Origin: BMS3ABIN04 sp964553325
GTDB taxonomy: Bacteria > Bacteroidota > Ignavibacteria > Ignavibacteriales > Melioribacteraceae
Direction of reading: 5' to 3'
NCBI GenBank assembly: GCA_964553325.1
Contig: CAZKKI010000080.1
Span: 1-64,000, forward strand
DNA: 64,000 nt
Made by a program: the position numbers and the translations under genes. How positions within the stretch are numbered: the stretch's first letter is position 1; each line of letters starts with the position of its first letter. A model generated the notes under the pieces. The model worked only from the letters and a program-made list of their open reading frames with translations, did not search any database and was not told the DNA's origin. This document shows positions 35,925 to 43,617 of the stretch, piece after piece.

Positions 35925-36584
35925 ATGTACATTGACGACAAAATAAAAGAAGAAATTAAAAAACAACTATCCGTTCTGAATAAAAAAGTGAAAATAATTA
36001 ATTTTACTCAAGAACTCGAATGTCAGTTCTGCAGGGAAACAAGACAATTACTAACGGAACTTGCAGACATTTCCGATAAACTTGAAATTGAAGTTTACAA
36101 TTTTTTAAATGATAAGGAAATGACCGAAAAATACGGAGTCGATAAAATTCCCGCCACTGTTCTTTTGGACGAAGAAGGAAACGATTACGGAATAAAATAT
36201 TACGGAATTCCAAGCGGATATGAATTTTCGTCGTTATTGGAAGACATAATTATGCTAAGCACGGGGAACACTAATTTACCCGCGAATGTAGAAGAGGAAG
36301 TAAAAAAAATTGATCGTCCCGTTCATATGCAAGTTTTTGTTACGCCCACATGCCCTTACTGCCCCCGTGCGGTGTTAACTGCTCACAAATTTGCGTATCT
36401 TAACAACCGAATCAAATCGGATATGATTGAAGCGACGGAATTTCCGCATTTATCGAATAAATACAATGTACGCGGAGTGCCGAGAACGGTGATAAACGAA
36501 ACGGAATTTATTGAAGGCGCCGTTCCCGAAACAATGTTTTTGGATAAAATTAAAGAATCGTTACAAAAAACGAGTGTGAACTAA
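35925..36584 (+). CDS. two-domain protein disulfide oxidoreductase (PDO/glutaredoxin-like)
   Basis: 219 residues made of two thioredoxin-fold units. The first (about 20-105) has the redox motif CQFC (Cys33, Cys36) and a cis-Pro in KIPATVLL. The second (about 130-215) has CPYC (Cys143, Cys146) in VTPTCPYCPRAVLTAHKFAY and a cis-Pro in VRGVPRTVI. The tandem arrangement matches PDO of thermophiles and the glutaredoxin-like family. It would exchange thiols and disulfides in the cytoplasm, since no signal peptide is present. It is the first gene of a five-gene redox operon, with a 1-nt stop/start overlap to the next gene. Confidence 0.88.
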   Translation: MYIDDKIKEEIKKQLSVLNKKVKIINFTQELECQFCRETRQLLTELADISDKLEIEVYNFLNDKEMTEKYGVDKIPATVLLDEEGNDYGIKYYGIPSGYEFSSLLEDIIMLSTGNTNLPANVEEEVKKIDRPVHMQVFVTPTCPYCPRAVLTAHKFAYLNNRIKSDMIEATEFPHLSNKYNVRGVPRTVINETEFIEGAVPETMFLDKIKESLQKTSVN

Positions 36585-36808
36585 TGAAAATAACAAAATC
36601 ATTCTTAATAAAACGTGTTCTGCCTGTAGTTTTGGGCGGAGCAATTGGTTACGCTTATTATTATTTTATCGGATGTAAATCCGGCAGTTGTGCTATTACA
36701 AGCAATCCGTACATTTCCGTAATTTACGGAGCTTCGATCGGAGTAATTTACGCACTGCCTTCCACTAAAAAGAAAAAAGAGGAGAATAATGAGCACGAAG
36801 ATAACTAA
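36584..36808 (+). CDS. small DUF6132-like membrane protein
   Basis: 74 residues. Two hydrophobic segments (about 12-30 and 43-60) flank a loop with FIGCKSGSCAITSNPYIS, where two cysteines (CKSGSC) and the SNPY motif are typical of DUF6132 proteins. The C-terminus is very charged. The start overlaps the previous stop (TAATG) and the 3' end overlaps the next gene by 20 nt, so translation is coupled. The paired cysteines in a redox operon suggest a thiol-related role, which is inference only. Confidence 0.8.
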   Translation: MKITKSFLIKRVLPVVLGGAIGYAYYYFIGCKSGSCAITSNPYISVIYGASIGVIYALPSTKKKKEENNEHEDN

Positions 36809-37004
36809 AGACATTGAAATTGAGGACTTGGTGAACGTTTTACCCGATGCCGTTGTATATTTAATGGAACAAGGAATAAGATGCTTAAGATGCGGCGAAC
36901 CGATTTGGGGAACTCTGGAATCCGCAGCCAAAGAAAAGGGATTTTCCGATAAGGATATCGAAAAATTCGTTAAAGAACTTAACGAAATGGCAAATAAAAA
37001 TTAA
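36789..37004 (+). CDS. DUF1858 domain protein
   Basis: 71 residues. The sequence follows the DUF1858 pattern: an initial DIEIEDLVNVLPDAVVYLME helix region, then GIRCLRCGEPIWGTLESAA with two cysteines (CLRC), and a C-terminal helix. Members of this family occur next to hybrid-cluster and redox proteins. It probably binds a ligand or partner through the cysteine turn; no enzyme activity is known to me. It overlaps DUF6132 by 20 nt, with AAAGAGGAG just before its ATG. Confidence 0.85.
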   Translation: MSTKITKDIEIEDLVNVLPDAVVYLMEQGIRCLRCGEPIWGTLESAAKEKGFSDKDIEKFVKELNEMANKN

Positions 37005-37036
37005 TTATCAATAAACTAAATGAAGTTGGAGACAAA

Positions 37037-37657
37037 ATGAATCAATCCAAAGAAACTAATAAATCGGCAAGTTTTCTTTCCGATCCGAAAAAACGAAGTT
37101 ACTTATATACCGGCGGGTTTCTGCTTGTTGTTCTCATATTGTTTATTATGAACAATATAAACGGTACACCGGAAGAAGGTCCGTTACCCCCGAATTACAC
37201 CGAAGCTTCGGGTAAAACATTAACTTTATCCGATTTGAAAGGAAAAGTTGTAATTCTGGATTTTTGGGCTACTTGGTGCCCGCCTTGCCGTAAAGGAATT
37301 CCGGATTTAATCGATGTTAAAAAGAAATATGCAAAAGATGTTGAAGTGGTGGGAATTTCCGTTGACGAAATGTCCAGAAATACGAAAAGCAGAGTTGTTC
37401 CGTTTATAAAAGAATACGGAATTAATTATCCCATCGTTTATGCGGATATGAACGTTATTCAAAATTTCGGCGGAATCCGATCCATTCCAACAACTTTCTT
37501 AATAGATAAAGAAGGAAACGTTGTAGCAAAATACGAAGGTTTGCTACCGAAAAAAGTATTGGAAGAAGAAATAGAAAAAGCAATCTCGGGTAAAGGTGAA
37601 TTTCCTTACAAAGTTAAGGCACCCGATTTCACATTACCGTTAGCGGAGGCAAAATGA
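37037..37657 (+). CDS. membrane-anchored TlpA/ResA-like thioredoxin
   Basis: 206 residues. One N-terminal transmembrane helix (about 22-40) precedes a thioredoxin fold facing outward. The redox motif is FWATWCPPCRKG (Cys81, Cys84), and the cis-Pro is in GGIRSIPTTFLID. A C-terminal tail of about 20 residues (KVKAPDFTLPLAEAK) resembles the start of a second AhpC/TlpA-type domain that is cut short. Proteins of this type reduce disulfides in extracytoplasmic partners, often apocytochromes c. The next gene, which overlaps it by 4 nt, encodes a CXXCH haem protein that could be its client. Confidence 0.9.
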   Translation: MNQSKETNKSASFLSDPKKRSYLYTGGFLLVVLILFIMNNINGTPEEGPLPPNYTEASGKTLTLSDLKGKVVILDFWATWCPPCRKGIPDLIDVKKKYAKDVEVVGISVDEMSRNTKSRVVPFIKEYGINYPIVYADMNVIQNFGGIRSIPTTFLIDKEGNVVAKYEGLLPKKVLEEEIEKAISGKGEFPYKVKAPDFTLPLAEAK

Positions 37658-38244
37658 GGAAAAACGTAGTTTACGCTCTTCTTATTTCGCTTACAGTTCT
37701 GTTTTCTTGTTCGGAAACAACCGAAATAAACGAAACGGTAAAAAACGAAATGCGTTCGGCTGCAAAAGGATTTATGACGGAACTTAAGGGCGTTCTCGTT
37801 GCAAATATGAAAAGCGGCGGACCCGTAAAAGCAATTTCCGTTTGCGCCGATACCGCACAAGAATTAACCAAAAATTACGCCGAAAAAGTTAAATTGAATT
37901 TGAGAAGAGTAAGCCTTAAAGCAAGAAATCCGAAAGACAAACCCGACGAATTTGAAAAAGAAGTGTTAATTAAATTCGATGAGATGAGATTAAACAATGA
38001 ACTTAAACCCGAAACCGAAATTTTCGAAATCGATGAAATAAACGGGAAAAAAGCAATCCGTTATATGAAACCGATTGTTACCAAAACCGTCTGTTTGAAT
38101 TGCCACGGGGACGATAATCACGTTAAACCCGAGGTGCAAAAATTATTGAAAGAGAAATATCCGGACGATCCGGCAAGAAATTATAAAGAAGGCGATGTAA
38201 GAGGAGCCATTTCAATTGTGAAGTTCGTGGATAATCAAGAATAA
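37654..38244 (+). CDS. DUF3365 haem-binding lipoprotein
   Basis: 196 residues. The lipoprotein signal ends LTVLFSC (Cys19). The body matches DUF3365 (Tll0287-like) sensors or cytochromes, with VKAISVCADTAQELT near residue 60 and the haem-attachment motif CLNCH (Cys147, Cys150, His151) followed by GDVRGAISI near the end. It would carry one covalent haem c in the periplasm. The gene is last in the redox operon and is followed by a terminator. It may be an electron carrier or redox sensor; its partner is unknown. Confidence 0.9.
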   Translation: MRKNVVYALLISLTVLFSCSETTEINETVKNEMRSAAKGFMTELKGVLVANMKSGGPVKAISVCADTAQELTKNYAEKVKLNLRRVSLKARNPKDKPDEFEKEVLIKFDEMRLNNELKPETEIFEIDEINGKKAIRYMKPIVTKTVCLNCHGDDNHVKPEVQKLLKEKYPDDPARNYKEGDVRGAISIVKFVDNQE

Positions 38245-38273
38245 AGCAGATAATCAAATAATAAATGTTCGTT

Positions 38274-38301
38274 AATCCCCTCATTTTTCGAGGGGATTTT
38301 T
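38274..38301 (+). terminator. terminator after the redox operon
   Basis: A stem pairs 38274-38282 (AATCCCCTC) with 38290-38298 (GAGGGGATT) around a T-rich loop and is followed by TTTTATTT. It lies 30 nt after the DUF3365 stop. The rest of the gap to 38504 shows nothing I recognise. Confidence 0.85.
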
Positions 38302-38504
38302 ATTTACGTCATAAGTTATGCAAATCCGACTCAAGTAATGTCGTGTGGAATACACTAATTTATTTTTTAAGCGGAATATAGAAATTGATGTCACGTCCGC
38401 GTTTTTATTCTTTCCTAAAAATACTTTGTACAATTCCACTTAACCTTTCTCGATTCACTTCTCCAACTTTCGAAAACAACGCTCTCTCCAACCGTGCAAA
38501 ATAT

Positions 38505-38536
38505 TTCGTAAGTTACGGTAAAAAAATACTTACGAA
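38505..38536. repeat. 9-bp inverted repeat upstream of the ECF sigma gene
   Basis: TTCGTAAGT (38505-38513) and ACTTACGAA (38528-38536) form a perfect inverted repeat around 14 nt, 37 nt upstream of the sigma-factor ATG. It may be an operator or a leader hairpin. Confidence 0.45.
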
Positions 38537-38573
38537 TTGAATAAAATCGTTTCCGAAGTGTATAATAAATGAA

Positions 38574-39113
38574 ATGACAATGAAAAAGTTATTTAATCCG
38601 GGATTGTCGGAAAAAGAGAAAGAAGAATTCGAAAAACTTGTTAAATCGAACATGAAGCGCGCTTATTTTGTAGCATACGGATTTCTCGGTTCGAAAGACG
38701 ATGCCGTAGAAATTTCGCAAGAAGCGTTTTTGAGGGCGTATACAAATTTTAAAAAATTCGATCGCTCTAAAAATTTCTTCACTTGGTATTACAAAATACT
38801 TAAAAATTTATGCTTGAACTTTTTACGTGATTCAAAAATAAAGAGACAAAATGACTATTTGGAACCCGATGTACTAGAATCGGGAGAATATAATCCAAGG
38901 GAAAATATCGAAAAAAAGGAATTGCATAAAATCATGGGAAAAGCAATAAACACACTGAATTTTGAAGACAGGGAAATTATCGTATTGAAAGAATTCCAAA
39001 ATATGAGCTATAACGAAATTGCCGAAGTTCTGGAAATTCCTGTAGGTACGGTTATGTCCAGATTATATTACGCAAGAAAAAAATTAGCAACAAAACTGAA
39101 AGGAATGATTTAA
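38574..39113 (+). CDS. ECF-type RNA polymerase sigma factor (sigma-70 family)
   Basis: 179 residues. Region 2 (about 25-95) includes MKRAYFVAYGFLGSKDDAVE, an ISQEAFLRAYTNF segment and FFTWYYKILKNLCLNFLRD. Region 4 (about 120-175) includes TLNFEDREIIVLKEFQNMSY and a helix-turn-helix ending GTVMSRLYYARKKL. This is the layout of ECF sigma factors (RpoE/SigW-like). The start could also be the ATG two codons later at 38580. It overlaps the following gene by 1 nt; that gene looks like a membrane anti-sigma factor, so the pair should form a signal-responsive switch. Confidence 0.92.
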   Translation: MTMKKLFNPGLSEKEKEEFEKLVKSNMKRAYFVAYGFLGSKDDAVEISQEAFLRAYTNFKKFDRSKNFFTWYYKILKNLCLNFLRDSKIKRQNDYLEPDVLESGEYNPRENIEKKELHKIMGKAINTLNFEDREIIVLKEFQNMSYNEIAEVLEIPVGTVMSRLYYARKKLATKLKGMI

Positions 39114-39556
39114 TGAACAAAAGATTTGTCGAACTTCTTCAAAAATATTTGGATTCGGAAATAAGTAATGAAGAGAAGGAAGAATTAAACTCGATAATAA
39201 ATGAAAACGAAGAATTCAGAAAAGAATTCGAGGAACAGATAAAAGTACAGGAGGTACTATCAAAAATGAAACTTAAAAATCCTTCAAGTGAATTTTGGGA
39301 TGCTTATTGGACCGGACTCTATAACAAAATTGAACGCGGACTCGCTTGGATAGCAATTTCCGTAGGGGCATTAATTCTAATCGCTTACGGCAGTATTCAA
39401 GCGGTAGAACAATTTTTCGGCGATACGGAAACTCCGGTGATTGTTAAAATCGGAACGGTCGCTTTGGTTTTCGGATTGTTAATTTTGCTGTTTTCAGTAT
39501 TACGGGAGAAATTTTATACTTCCAAACGCGATAAATATAAGGAGATTCAAAGATGA
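39113..39556 (+). CDS. putative membrane anti-sigma factor
   Basis: 147 residues. The N-terminal cytoplasmic part (about 1-70) has the feel of a zinc-less anti-sigma domain (LLQKYLDSEISNEEKEEL and a charged helix). Two transmembrane helices follow (about 77-95 and 113-133), then a basic tail. The zinc-binding His/Cys motif of ZAS proteins is absent. Its position directly after an ECF sigma gene, with a 1-nt overlap, makes the anti-sigma role likely. Direct homology is weak. Confidence 0.7.
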   Translation: MNKRFVELLQKYLDSEISNEEKEELNSIINENEEFRKEFEEQIKVQEVLSKMKLKNPSSEFWDAYWTGLYNKIERGLAWIAISVGALILIAYGSIQAVEQFFGDTETPVIVKIGTVALVFGLLILLFSVLREKFYTSKRDKYKEIQR

Positions 39557-39867
39557 TTATAGTAACAACTCCGGACGTTCCGGGTAAAGAAATCAAAAAG
39601 GTATTCGGAACGGTTAAAGGCAACACAATTAGAGCCAGAAACATCGGTAAAGACATAGTTGCACTTCTTAAAAACTTGGTCGGCGGTGAAATTCAAGAAT
39701 ATACAAAGTTAATGGCGGAATCGAGAGAGCAGGCGCTGGACAGAATGATTGCCGAGGCAAAAGCATTGGGCGCAAACGCAATTGTAAATTGCAGGTTTTC
39801 CACAAGTTACATAATGCAAAGCGCCGCGGAAATTTTGGTTTACGGCACTGCGGTTTATGTTGAATAA
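39553..39867 (+). CDS. YbjQ/UPF0145 family protein
   Basis: 104 residues. The family pattern is complete: MIIVTTPDVPGKEIKKVFG at the start, GNTIRARNIGKDI, an LMAESREQALDRMIAEAKAL helix, GANAIVNCRFSTS and a final YGTAVYVE. YbjQ proteins are small pentamer-like cytoplasmic proteins of unsettled function, often proposed to bind metals or heme. It overlaps the putative anti-sigma gene by 4 nt (ATGA), so it is part of the sigma operon and may be under its control. Confidence 0.9.
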   Translation: MIIVTTPDVPGKEIKKVFGTVKGNTIRARNIGKDIVALLKNLVGGEIQEYTKLMAESREQALDRMIAEAKALGANAIVNCRFSTSYIMQSAAEILVYGTAVYVE

Positions 39868-39937
39868 AAATAAACTTTTGCTTGTTGTTTAATAATTCCT
39901 TTAACAGAGAAAATCGATTTATATATTTTACCGTTTC

Positions 39938-39975
39938 AATCCCACCTTTATTTATTTAAGTAAAGGGTAGGGATT
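39938..39975. other. imperfect hairpin after the sigma operon
   Basis: AATCCC (39938-39943) pairs with GGGATT (39970-39975) and CCTTTA (39945-39950) with TAAAGG (39961-39966). It lies 70 nt after the YbjQ stop and 130 nt before the SIR2-like gene. It has no U-tract, so its terminator role is doubtful. Confidence 0.35.
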
Positions 39976-40107
39976 AATTTTCATAAGTGAAAAACAACCA
40001 TCTATAATTTAGTATTAATCTATCCCTCGCCATCGTACATTCAGCTTCAAAATCTTTTCCGATAATTCATTATCTTATAATAATCGGATTTAATAAACTC
40101 GGTTTTT

Positions 40108-41229
40108 ATGTCGACCTCAAACATTAAATATCTAAGCTACGAGCCAATCCGCGATGTGGTATTCGTTTTGGGCGCCGGAGCTTCGCACCCGGACGGCGTT
40201 CCGCTCCAAAGGCATATTCTTCCTATGATTCTTTCCGGCGGAATAAAAGATATAGACGAATCCGAAATGGGAGTTCAAGTCAAGCGTTTCATCGAACAAA
40301 ACTTCACTTATAATTCAGAAGCCAACCAATATCCGCAGCTCGAAGCGGTATTCGGATTCCTCGATTATTTCATCCAACGTAACGAAAGTCTTAATTCTAC
40401 TTACGACTATTACCAGATAATCAGAATAAAAGAATATTTGATAAAACTGATTCATTACATAGTAAACTTGCGCACCGATCAAAAAAGCAAATACTATCAT
40501 CTTTTTTGGGAAGGGATAATTGAAAATAACAAAAACGTATCGGTAATTACGCTGAACTACGATACGCTGTTGGAACAAGCGTTCGACTTCTTATTTAAGA
40601 AACACGGATATATCGATTACTGTTTTCATTTAATGAATTATGATAAAATAGCCGAACTTAAACAATTTAATTTTTGGATAAATCCGCGCGAACCGGTGAA
40701 AATTGACGAAGGCGACGACCCTGTTGCATTCAAGATTATCAAAGTGCACGGAAGCCTCAACTGGAAATATTGCAACTGCTGCAACCAGACATTGCTTACG
40801 CCGTGGGACAGGCACATCGATTTGCACCGCGGAAAATTTATGGGCTTTACTTATCCCGACAAAGAAGAATACGAATACAAATGTCCGATGGACGGCACGG
40901 AATTTCAAACGCTCATCATGCCGCCGTCTTATGTTAAATCCCTCGATCAACCGGTAATTATTCAATTATTGGCGGAAGCCGCAAGGGAAATTAGGGATGC
41001 TAAAAAAATTATTTTTATCGGTTATTCCCTCTCCGATGCCGACGTTCACATTAAAGCATTGTTCAAAAAGCAAATTAAACCCTCAACTGAAATTATTGTG
41101 GTAAACACAAGGAATTCACCGACTCTTAAAAATAAATACTATGCTATTTCAAAAAATGTTAAATTTAAAAATCTATCATTCGAAGAAATGGTAACTCATA
41201 AAGAAATAATGAAAGAATTACTCAACTAA
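40108..41229 (+). CDS. SIR2-like NAD-binding domain protein
   Basis: 373 residues. The NAD-binding start is VVFVLGAGASHPDGVPL (GAGAS at 22-26). SVITLNYDTLLEQAF (Asn150, Asp152) and IIKVHGSLNWKYC (His214) provide the other SIR2 landmarks. Four cysteines (222, 224, 225 and 259) resemble a zinc-ribbon inserted in the domain. IIFIGYSLSDADVHI near residue 305 is typical of SIR2_2 proteins rather than true sirtuins. Such proteins often act as NAD-consuming effectors in defence systems, but no clear partner (TIR, pAgo, HerA) is adjacent. The next gene, 13 nt on, is a PadR regulator. Confidence 0.85.
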   Translation: MSTSNIKYLSYEPIRDVVFVLGAGASHPDGVPLQRHILPMILSGGIKDIDESEMGVQVKRFIEQNFTYNSEANQYPQLEAVFGFLDYFIQRNESLNSTYDYYQIIRIKEYLIKLIHYIVNLRTDQKSKYYHLFWEGIIENNKNVSVITLNYDTLLEQAFDFLFKKHGYIDYCFHLMNYDKIAELKQFNFWINPREPVKIDEGDDPVAFKIIKVHGSLNWKYCNCCNQTLLTPWDRHIDLHRGKFMGFTYPDKEEYEYKCPMDGTEFQTLIMPPSYVKSLDQPVIIQLLAEAAREIRDAKKIIFIGYSLSDADVHIKALFKKQIKPSTEIIVVNTRNSPTLKNKYYAISKNVKFKNLSFEEMVTHKEIMKELLN

Positions 41230-41242
41230 ATTTATTTGCAAC

Positions 41243-41824
41243 ATGTTATCAAGGTTATCCACTTTAATATTGGGAACGCTTGCGGCAAGCAAAAAAAACC
41301 CGTACGAAATTATCCGGTTTCTGAAAAACAACGAAATAAACAAATGGTTTTCCATTGCCGATTCCACCGTTTACGCAACAATCAATTCGTTACGTAAAAA
41401 AGGCTTGATAACCGGCGAAAAACTGAAAGAGGGCAATTTCCCCGAAAAAACAGTTTATTCGATTACAGCCGAAGGTGAATACGAATTACATCATGCAATT
41501 GCCAAATATATTGAACAAGGCGATTTAAACTCAACGGAATTCGATATCGGAATTTTGTTAATGCACAACTTGAGCAAAGAAGAACTGTTGAATATGCTGA
41601 AATCGAAACTCGAAAAACTGGAATCCAATTCGTACGAATGGAAAAGAAAAATCGTAAATAACGAAATGAACTTCAATAAACCCTTTACCGGCTTAACGAT
41701 TTTGAAACACCGTTTATATTTGGCGGAAGCCGAAATGAAAACGATCAAGGAATTGATTAAAGAAATTAATATGAAAGAAAAATTAATTCATTCCGATGAA
41801 CATTTGGATTTGAGATTATATTAA
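41243..41824 (+). CDS. PadR family transcriptional regulator
   Basis: 193 residues. The N-terminal winged helix (about 1-85) begins LSTLILGTLAASKKNPYEII and has ADSTVYATINSLRKKGLITG followed by the VYSITAEGEYEL wing, all typical of PadR. The C-terminal half (about 95-185) is the helical PadR/Vir dimerisation domain. It should bind an operator as a dimer. It starts 13 nt after the SIR2-like gene and 10 nt before a small secreted protein gene, so it could control that short operon. The ligand is unknown. Confidence 0.88.
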   Translation: MLSRLSTLILGTLAASKKNPYEIIRFLKNNEINKWFSIADSTVYATINSLRKKGLITGEKLKEGNFPEKTVYSITAEGEYELHHAIAKYIEQGDLNSTEFDIGILLMHNLSKEELLNMLKSKLEKLESNSYEWKRKIVNNEMNFNKPFTGLTILKHRLYLAEAEMKTIKELIKEINMKEKLIHSDEHLDLRLY

Positions 41825-41834
41825 GGAGGAAAAC

Positions 41835-42212
41835 ATGAAAAATTTCCGTTTCTTCTTTTTATTTGTTTTTTTAATCGCAATAACCCTATCGGCTCAAAAT
41901 CATATTTCCCCCATAATGAAAGATACCGGTGGTTCCGTTTCTTATACACTTCAAGCTCAAACAAACAACCAATCCCCTAAAACGCAAATCCCGATTGAAC
42001 TACTGGACGCATTAACAAAGGTGAAATTTCTAAAGCAATTTCAATTTAATACCGGCGATAAAGTACAAATCTTCACCGCGCATTTTGTTTTTACAAATTA
42101 CGAGAGTTTTAAAAAATGGTACTCAAACGGCGAAACAAAAGAACTGTTGAAAAAACTCTCCGAATATTTTGACGGAAAGTTGAATGAGAGATTTTCGTTT
42201 AATAAACATTAA
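41835..42212 (+). CDS. small secreted protein of unknown function
   Basis: 125 residues with a clear signal peptide (FFFLFVFLIAITLSAQ, about 5-21) and an AAGGAGG ribosome-binding site. The mature part of about 100 residues has a PIELLDALTKVKFLKQF helix, a strand region VQIFTAHFVFTNYESFKKWY and a C-terminal helix. I recognise no family. It lies 10 nt after the PadR gene and 15 nt before a DUF6090-like gene, so it is probably part of the PadR operon and located in the periplasm. Confidence 0.7.
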   Translation: MKNFRFFFLFVFLIAITLSAQNHISPIMKDTGGSVSYTLQAQTNNQSPKTQIPIELLDALTKVKFLKQFQFNTGDKVQIFTAHFVFTNYESFKKWYSNGETKELLKKLSEYFDGKLNERFSFNKH

Positions 42213-42227
42213 TTTTTACCGGTTTCA

Positions 42228-42944
42228 ATGAAGAACCTTAAAAACAATAACAAATTATTAAATTACCTTTTCGAAATTTTTGTGATCATAATCGGTATTA
42301 CCCTATCCTTTCTTGTTAACGAATGGCGGGAAAACAATAAAATCCGGGAGGAAGAAATTACCGCACTCGAAACAATTCTGGATAATTTGAAAACCGACAG
42401 CGTAAATATAAGCAATGAAATTTCCGTTCTTTCACAATCGGATACATTATACGATTACTTTTTACACCACGTTTTCGATAAAAATCCACGCCTCGACAGT
42501 TTAGGTAGAGCGTTCGAAGCAATTTTCAGTTACTCCAAATTCACACCAAAATTAATAGGTTACCAGCAACTAAAAGAAACCGGTAAACTAAACATCATTT
42601 CCGACAAAAATTTACTTAAAGATTTAATCGAGTTATATACCGCAACACAGGACTTAATCGCCGAGCAAAATTTCATCGATAAAACCGTATCGATAGAATA
42701 TGTGGGAACTCATTTGATAAACAAGTTCGATTTACTTGCCATAACTTCAAGCAACATTAATAAATTAAGCGAAAAACAACGGTCTCAAAATTTCCTAAAA
42801 GGAATAAGAAATAAAAAATTTTTGAACTTAACTCTTTTTACCCGGAATATTAAACTAAGCGAGAAAAAATCATATGAAAAATACTTGTCGGATGTAAAAC
42901 ATTTAATAGTGAAAGTTGAAAATGCGTTGACGAAATTAAAATGA
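42228..42944 (+). CDS. DUF6090-like single-pass membrane protein
   Basis: 238 residues. One transmembrane helix near the N-terminus, YLFEIFVIIIGITLSFLVNE (about 14-33), is followed by the hallmark EWRENNK and a long helical domain (about 40-235). This opening is characteristic of DUF6090 proteins, which are widespread in Bacteroidota. No enzymatic motif is visible. It is the last gene of the SIR2/PadR group; its function is unknown. Confidence 0.78.
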   Translation: MKNLKNNNKLLNYLFEIFVIIIGITLSFLVNEWRENNKIREEEITALETILDNLKTDSVNISNEISVLSQSDTLYDYFLHHVFDKNPRLDSLGRAFEAIFSYSKFTPKLIGYQQLKETGKLNIISDKNLLKDLIELYTATQDLIAEQNFIDKTVSIEYVGTHLINKFDLLAITSSNINKLSEKQRSQNFLKGIRNKKFLNLTLFTRNIKLSEKKSYEKYLSDVKHLIVKVENALTKLK

Positions 42945-42955
42945 TTCGTTAGCCG

Positions 42956-43612
42956 TTAACGGTTTTTTGAAAAATGTATTATTTCTTTTATTCTTTCCAT
43001 CCGCTCTTTTGCATATTCTACAAGCTTCGGATCGGAATCGGTTTGCCGGTTTAAAAATTTCTCGTAAAACTTCAAAGCAACGCTTTTATCTTTATAATAC
43101 CGGTCGTAAACGCTGCCCAAGTAAAACAATATTTCCGTTTTTTCAGGCGCGTAATTTCGCGCTTCTTTATAAGCACCGATTGCATTTTTTAAATCGCCCA
43201 AAAGTTCGTAACTTGCACCGAGATTTATAAACAAAACATCCAAATAAGAAGGAAAAATCAAATCGGTTGACCTTTCGAAAAACTTAACAGCCGTTTCGTA
43301 TTCACCCTTTTCTTTATAAATCAATCCCAAATACATTGCGGTTATTGGATTTTTATTATCCAATTTGTAAGAAATTGTAAACGATTTAAATGCTTCGTTC
43401 AATAAGCTGTCGGTAGGTATTTGGGCGGAAACCATACCTTTTGCAAGAGAATAATATGATAATCCGAGCTTCCGATACAAATCGGCCGTAGAATCGCCTA
43501 AAAAAACACATTGTTCGAATTTTGCAATAGCAGATTTATATTTTTTAAGTTTAAAATACAATTCCGCCGCAAATTTGTTAAGCTCCAAGTTCAGCGAATT
43601 ATTATTCAGCAC
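42956..43612 (-). CDS. TPR-repeat protein, C-terminal half of a frameshifted gene
   Basis: 218 residues if translated from the GTG at 43612, but this start is probably not real. The frame remains open upstream for four more codons and then continues the TPR pattern of the preceding gene in another frame. It contains about five TPR units, for example KFAAELYFKLKKYKSAIAKF and DLYRKLGLSYYSLAKG. Later units include AVKFFERSTDL and LLGDLKNAIGAYKEARNYAP. It has no signal peptide of its own. Adding one A in the AAA tract at 43624-43626 (T on plus) would fuse it to 43618..44244, giving a periplasmic TPR protein of about 430 residues. Confidence 0.75.
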   Translation of the reverse strand: MLNNNSLNLELNKFAAELYFKLKKYKSAIAKFEQCVFLGDSTADLYRKLGLSYYSLAKGMVSAQIPTDSLLNEAFKSFTISYKLDNKNPITAMYLGLIYKEKGEYETAVKFFERSTDLIFPSYLDVLFINLGASYELLGDLKNAIGAYKEARNYAPEKTEILFYLGSVYDRYYKDKSVALKFYEKFLNRQTDSDPKLVEYAKERMERIKEIIHFSKNR

Positions 43613-43617
43613 CGAAT

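Noticed and set aside
39931..39975. GTTTCAATCCCACC string resembling the start of some CRISPR repeats
   Set aside because: It occurs once, with no spaced repeats or cas genes nearby; it is part of an imperfect hairpin.
40108..41824. Complete known defence system (Thoeris, DSR or SIR2-HerA)
   Set aside because: Only a SIR2-like gene is present; TIR, HerA, pAgo or large helical partners are missing, so only a candidate status is justified.
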